Source of the DNA: Mucidula mucida
Lineage: Eukaryota; Basidiomycota; Agaricomycetes; Agaricales; Physalacriaceae
DNA: 23,508 nucleotides
Assembly: GCA_015501055.1 (NCBI GenBank)
Contig: JADNYV010000529.1
Location: 1-23,508, forward strand
Direction: 5' to 3'
This document shows positions 19,279 to 23,508 of this stretch, piece after piece (the stretch's first letter is position 1; every line of letters starts with the position of its first letter). Both the position numbers and the translations under genes were made by a program. The notes beneath the pieces were generated by a model that searched no databases, had not been told where the DNA came from, and saw nothing but the letters and a program-made list of their open reading frames with translations.

Positions 19279-19807
19279 TGTTAGCGACTGACTAAGCCAC
19301 GAGACTCAACCAGGTACCACAGCAAGAACTAAGGAAGAAAACGTTCGCGTTCGTAGAACTAGGCTAGGCCAGGTGTATAAACGAGATCGGAACTAAAGTA
19401 CAATGATACTACACTACTGCTTATATACTAGTAAGTCTGTGTTTGAGACTCCTTGTCCATACGTGTTTCCACTAGGGATGCTCCACGCCCTTGACCCAGT
19501 GTTGTATGCTACTAGTCCGTGAAACCATTAAATACGAGTGGTAACTGCATGTAAGTAATAATACTGAAACGACCATGTGTGCTACGAGTGTCGGCGGTGT
19601 GTATACAATAGGGAGTCCATGAGGTATCGGCATGTATGATGTCATCCATGTGTTGGACGTGTGTCCAACATGAGTACGGCTTCGGTAATGAAAAGGGGTA
19701 TGATCGTTGACGAAACAGATGATGAAACGGTCCGTTGGTTGATAAGATAAGGCCCCCGATAAGATATGATAAGATGTGAAATTGTGAAAATATGGCGATT
19801 CATAACA
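19279..19807 (-). repeat. Chromovirus 3' LTR
   Basis: 529 bp starting TGTTA and ending TAACA (5-bp inverted ends). The inner end abuts the purine tract, and the outer end abuts the point where Gypsy-2 pol stops. The partner LTR is not in the window, so boundaries are inferred. It carries four GATAAG motifs at 19741-19773. Confidence 0.75.
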
Positions 19808-19819
19808 TCACCCCCTCTT
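19808..19819 (-). other. Chromovirus polypurine tract
   Basis: The minus strand reads AAGAGGGGGTGA immediately before TGTTATG of the LTR. It is purine except one T, as expected for the plus-strand primer. Confidence 0.75.
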
Positions 19820-20885
19820 TAAGGCGCAAGTTCCATTCTGCGCCAGAGTCGCTCCATGAGGGCTGCAGAGGGTAGCGTGACGTCAAGGGGTTCGGTATCA
19901 GGCGGTGGCATGGGTCGGAATAAATGTGACGGGAATTGCGACATGGGGACTTCAATGCGAGCAAGCGCGGGTGGCTTCGGCTTGTTCGGATATTGTTGGT
20001 GGAAATCGCTGATGGCTTCGTCGGCATTTTTGAGATTGCATGCCGGTTCCCATGTCTGTTTGTGTGTGCCATAACCCTTCCAGTGAACCTTGTATTGAAA
20101 ACCCCCGCGGTACTTCCGGGAATTCACCACTTTCTCAACCTCCCATTCCGGTTCGGCTCCTTCCAGCACAGGTGGTGGACGCGTGTCTCGGGGTTGCGTC
20201 GGAAATTGGGGCTCGTGGTAAGGCGTCAACAGGGCCTCATTGAACACAGGATGGATGCTTTTCCACGTGTGAGGAATCTGGAGCTTGTAAGAGCTCGTCC
20301 CGACTTTCTTGATCACTTTGAACGGCCCGAAGCGTTTGTCATCGAGCTTCTTCATTGGTCGGTCCGTACTGAGATTCGTCCCTTCCAGCCATACTTTGTC
20401 GCCTTCCTTGTACTCCACTGCCTCTGTCCGTTTCCTGTCATAAAACCGTTTCATGTCCTCTTTGGCCATCTTCAATGCCGACCCCACTTCGTCCCATGTT
20501 TTCCTCATGCCGTCGGCAAACTCCTGCGCAGTCTCATTTCTCGATGCCGTTTTCGGGGCGGTGCCTTTGTAGGGGTGTCTGCCCATGTCTGCGAAGAACG
20601 GAGTGACTTTGGTTGCCGAGTGTACCCGATCATTGTAAACAAATTTGGCAGAGGGTAGCCATTCGTGCCAGTCGTTCTGATGGTAGTTGACAAATAACCG
20701 TAAGAAATGTTCTATCTCTTGGTTCAGCCATTCCGTCTGCCCATTTGCCTGTGGATGATACGCCGTTGTAAAGTTTCCTTGTATGCCCAACAACCGGTAC
20801 AACTCCTTCATGAAACGCGAGTGGTATTGTGGACCGCGATCATGTATCATCTGTCGTGGCATCCCATGTATGGGGAAAATGCGAT
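19819..20885 (-). pseudogene. Chromovirus integrase C-terminal half with chromodomain
   Basis: Sense order: RIFPIHGMPRQMIHDRGPQY (second catalytic Asp), HPQANGQTEWLNQEIE (catalytic Glu; Trp replaces the usual Arg after it), YNDRVHSATKVTPFFADMGR, then KRFGPFKVIKKVGTSSYKLQ (GPY/F-like module). The chromodomain reads WEVEKVVNSRKYRGGFQYKV, then HWKGYGTHKQTWEP. Chromodomains direct integration to marked chromatin (family knowledge). The frame ends at 19819 next to the purine tract. Its N-terminal side is the second copy of a tandem duplication, so the protein is not continuous with the zinc-finger part upstream. Confidence 0.9.
20444..20885 (-). repeat. Tandem duplication in chromovirus integrase, copy A
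   Basis: 442 bp repeated at 20887-21319. Differences seen: copy A keeps nine bases (encoding SRF) that copy B lacks, plus two substitutions giving Trp for Arg after the catalytic Glu and Lys for Glu in SAKFVYND. Confidence 0.93.
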
Positions 20886-20886
20886 T

Positions 20887-21319
20887 AACCGTTTCATGTC
20901 CTCTTTGGCCATCTTCAATGCCGACCCCACTTCGTCCCATGTTTTCCTCATGCCGTCGGCAAACTCCTGCGCAGTCTCATTTCTCGATGCCGTTTTCGGG
21001 GCGGTGCCTTTGTAGGGGTGTCTGCCCATGTCTGCGAAGAACGGAGTGACTTTGGTTGCCGAGTGTACCCGATCATTGTAAACAAATTCGGCAGAGGGTA
21101 GCCATTCGTGCCAGTCGTTCTGATGGTAGTTGACAAATAACCGTAAGAAATGTTCTATCTCTTGGTTCAGCCGTTCCGTCTGCCCATTTGCCTGTGGATG
21201 ATACGCCGTTGTAAAGTTTCCTTGTATGCCCAACAACCGGTACAACTCCTTCATGTGGTATTGTGGACCGCGATCATGTATCATCTGTCGTGGCATCCCA
21301 TGTATGGGGAAAATGCGAT
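20887..21319 (-). repeat. Tandem duplication in chromovirus integrase, copy B
   Basis: 433 bp, the upstream copy in the sense direction. It has GQTERLNQ, the usual chromovirus form, but lacks the SRF codons after DRGPQYH. The start-to-start offset of 443 bp is not a multiple of three, so the copies are out of frame with each other. Confidence 0.93.
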
Positions 21320-22009
21320 CACGGTAAATGCGGGCCATGCCTTCCGACGTCAGAGTGGTGTGTGTGGGATGATGCGTAATCGCTTTGTGAAATGGTCCAC
21401 AAACGTGCTGATCGCGTTGTATCCTCCTGATTCCGGCAGTTCTCCAATCATGTCCGTCCCTACTATCTCCCATGGCTCGCTTGGCACATCAATAGGATGA
21501 AGAGGTGCAGCCGGCTTCGTGCGATGTGACTTTGTAACCTGGCATTTTTGACACCCTTCTACGTATTCACGGACGTCTCGGCTGATTCCTGGCCACCAAT
21601 AGGTACGTGTAATCAGCTCGAGGGTCTTGTATCGTCCGGGATGCCCTGCAAGCTGTGCATCATGATGCATTCCGATAACTTTTCCCCGCAATTCCTTGTC
21701 CTTCGGTATGTAAATACGATCCTTCCATATAATAAGTCCATTTTCCTTTTCTTCCCATCCTTTTTCTTTGTTTTCTAATGCTTTTTGTACGTATCTGTCT
21801 TTGTTTCCTTTTCTTTGTTTGATTTTGTGAAGTAATTCGTCCTCCGGTGTATCTACTGTATGTAAAGAAATTGAATTTGTGAAATGAAAAACTCCGGCTT
21901 GAGCAAAACAACGTTTTCGTTATCTTTTTCCCCCTTCTCAAGGCCTGTCATCCTTGACAAGGCATCAGCTTTCCCCATTGTCTTGCCCGGCTTGTGGATC
22001 ATCTGTATG
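21320..22009 (-). pseudogene. Chromovirus RNase H tail and integrase zinc finger
   Basis: Sense order: ADALSRM (end of RNase H region), an AT-rich linker (EDELLHKIKQRKGNK...), then the integrase HHCC finger (HHDAQLAGHPGRYKT...CQKC) and VGTDMIGELPESGGYNAIST with the first catalytic Asp. The frame ends at RIIPHTPL; a frameshift leads on to HTTLTSEGMARIYRDRIFPIHG (about 21340-21360). The linker is poly-A/G rich, unlike its surroundings. Confidence 0.85.
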
Positions 22010-22837
22010 TCATACTCCGCTAACTCCGTAACCCATCTCGCCTGCCTCCGATTCAGCTTCTGTGGCTTCCGGAAGTACTGGAGGTTTTGATGATCGGTAA
22101 AACACCTCCACCGTCTCCGTTGCTCCTAGAAGATACTGCCTCCAGTCATCAATTGAGTCCATGATGGCCATCATTTCTTTGTCGTAGATCTCGTAGTTGC
22201 GTTCAACTTCATTTAACGCGCGAGATCGGAAAGCCACTGGTCTCCATTTTCCGTCAACAAACTGGGAAAGAACCGCCCCGTTCGCATAGTTCGAGGAGTC
22301 CGCCTCGACTCGAAACTTGCCGTCGTCGCGTGGTACAATCAGAACGGGTTCTTCCGTCATTCTCCGTTTCAACTCCTCAAACGCCTCGTGCTGCTCCATG
22401 CCCCAAACCCACTCGCCCTTCCCGGTTAGCGATGTCAACGGCTTTGCTACTCCCGCAAATCCCCGAATGAAACGTCGGTAGAAGTTGCAGAAGCCCAGGA
22501 ATGACTGCACTTCCTTCTTCTTCGTCGGCTCCTTCCATTCCTTCACTACGGCCACTTTTGCCGGATCCATCTTCACTTCTCCTCCTCCAACAATGACTCC
22601 TAAGTAATCTACAGTCTGTGCCTCAAAACTACATTTCTCGGGTTTTAAATACAGCTTATTTACTCGTAATATCTCCAATACCTTTCGTACAATCTGTCTA
22701 TGCTCCTCGAGAGTGTTCGTAAAGATAAGTATATCATCCAGGTAAACTATAACATGTCCGCCGTCAATCAACTCCTTCAAGATGTGATTCATGAACGATT
22801 GGAACGTTGCCGGCGAGTTTGTGAGTCCAAAGAACAT
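22010..22837 (-). pseudogene. Chromovirus reverse transcriptase (3' half) and RNase H
   Basis: MFFGLTNSPATFQSFMNHIL, the catalytic box VIVYLDDILIFT, then GFCNFYRRFIRGFAGVAKPL. RNase H shows RVEADSSNYANGAVLSQF and NYEIYDKEMMAIMDSIDDW. One extra T near 22103 shifts frame at VEVF. The correct frame continues as TDHQNLQYFRKPQ toward 22000. Confidence 0.92.
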
Positions 22838-23482
22838 TACTAATGGCTCGAACAGCCCCGGTTTGTTCTAAACGCCGCTTTCCACTCATCACCTTCTTTG
22901 ATCCGGATGTTATTGTAACCCCATCAACATCCATCTTTGTAAAACCTTGCTCCCTTCACTTGTCGATAAGCTCCTGGATCAGCGGCAAGGGTATCGGTTC
23001 TTGATTGTCATGTGTTCAACTTCCGATATCTTGTACTGGCCGAAGGCTTCCGTCCTTCTTTCAACAAAGAAGAATAGAGATGCCATGGGTGAAATTGATG
23101 GCCGTATATGCCCCGTTTGTATGTTTTCCTCCAAAAACTCATCTAATGACTTCTGCTCCGATGGACTAAGGGGATAAACCTTGCAGTCAACCGGTTTGGA
23201 ACCAGGCGTGAGTTCTATCGCGTGATCCCAGGGTCTTCGCTCCGGTAGCTTGTCAAAGTCCGCCTTGCTGAATACATCAGAAAATTCCTCGATGTAAGGT
23301 GCAGCAGCAGATGAAGGCTGTTGTGATCTCAGCTTTTCTCCGCTTTTGCGATAGTTGTCCCAGTCCATCCAGAACAAACGCTCTCCCTCTTCCAACTTCT
23401 CTTCTACGTCTTCTCCTTCATCTTCCGGTGAGTCGTACTCGGGTAGATAGCCGCAGCGGTCTGGGCATCGATCAAAAGTCAA
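22838..23482 (-). pseudogene. Chromovirus reverse transcriptase, 5' part, frameshifted
   Basis: PYIEEFSDVFSKADFDKLPE, WDHAIELTPGSKPVDCKVYP, SPMASLFFFVERRTEAF. The palm start is recognisable (MTIKNRYP), but a run of small indels between about 22840 and 23070 scrambles it: the pieces KMDV, GYNNIRIKEGDEWKAAF and RTNRG fall in different frames with a stop (TGA) between. The first RT catalytic Asp region is therefore broken. The upstream acidic segment (EDEGEDVEEKLEEGE) is the usual spacer before RT in this clade. Confidence 0.85.
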
Positions 23483-23508
23483 TGTGGATTCCGTCCAGTT
23501 GATTGTGG

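Larger units (their letters stand above)
19279..23508 (-). mobile_element. Chromovirus (Ty3/Gypsy with chromodomain), decayed, truncated by the window edge
   Basis: Minus-strand order from the right edge: RT, RNase H, integrase, chromodomain, polypurine tract, 3' LTR. It is inserted in Gypsy-2 pol in the opposite direction. Several frameshifts and an integrase duplication mark it as dead. Gag, protease and the 5' LTR are beyond 23508. Confidence 0.92.

Overview
The window looks like a transposon-rich, gene-poor segment of a filamentous basidiomycete genome, probably an agaricomycete. The evidence is about 50-bp GT-AG introns with CTAAC-like branch points, a NACHT (NLR/STAND) protein, a SWIM-finger MULE transposase, and two Ty3/Gypsy types: a chromovirus and a second clade whose pol I recognise from basidiomycetes. 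No rRNA, tRNA, CRISPR array or bacterial-type gene was seen.

Layout. 1-1154 holds nothing I can support. 1155-3576 is an apparently intact six-exon NLR gene (720 codons, all exon phases agree). 4716-5740 is a near-perfect inverted duplication (arms about 375 bp) of the 3' part of a second, related NLR. That second NLR (from about 5091) lacks its 5' half and is split at 5779/9046 by a 3.27-kb Mutator-like (MULE) element. The MULE has imperfect terminal inverted repeats, an 8-bp target duplication and a multi-exon transposase broken by frameshifts. Removing the element rejoins the NLR reading frame exactly. Just downstream, 9331-16212 is a full-length Gypsy element on the minus strand (Gypsy-1: two 319-bp LTRs, 4-bp target duplication CTGG). 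16886-19278 is the 5' part of a related element on the plus strand (Gypsy-2). Its pol is interrupted at 19278/19279 by a decayed minus-strand chromovirus (19279-23508) that runs off the right edge and carries a tandem duplication in its integrase.

How the parts relate. The oldest layer appears to be a pair of related NLR genes. The left copy survived. The right copy was truncated, inversely duplicated, hit by the MULE, and flanked by Gypsy-1, with Gypsy-2 and the nested chromovirus further right. Every transposon copy here carries disabling lesions, so none is likely to be autonomous.

Most noteworthy observations: the long NLR hairpin; the exact frame restoration at the MULE target site; a -1 frameshift heptamer overlapping the gag stop in both Gypsy-1 and Gypsy-2; a proline-rich gag extension without an in-frame AUG in both copies; an in-register heptad repeat in the intact NLR; a cluster of GATAAG motifs in the chromovirus LTR; and an Asp-to-Asn change at a catalytic integrase position in Gypsy-1. 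I did not find a clearly new multi-gene system. The hairpin-NLR arrangement is the best candidate for something functionally unusual.
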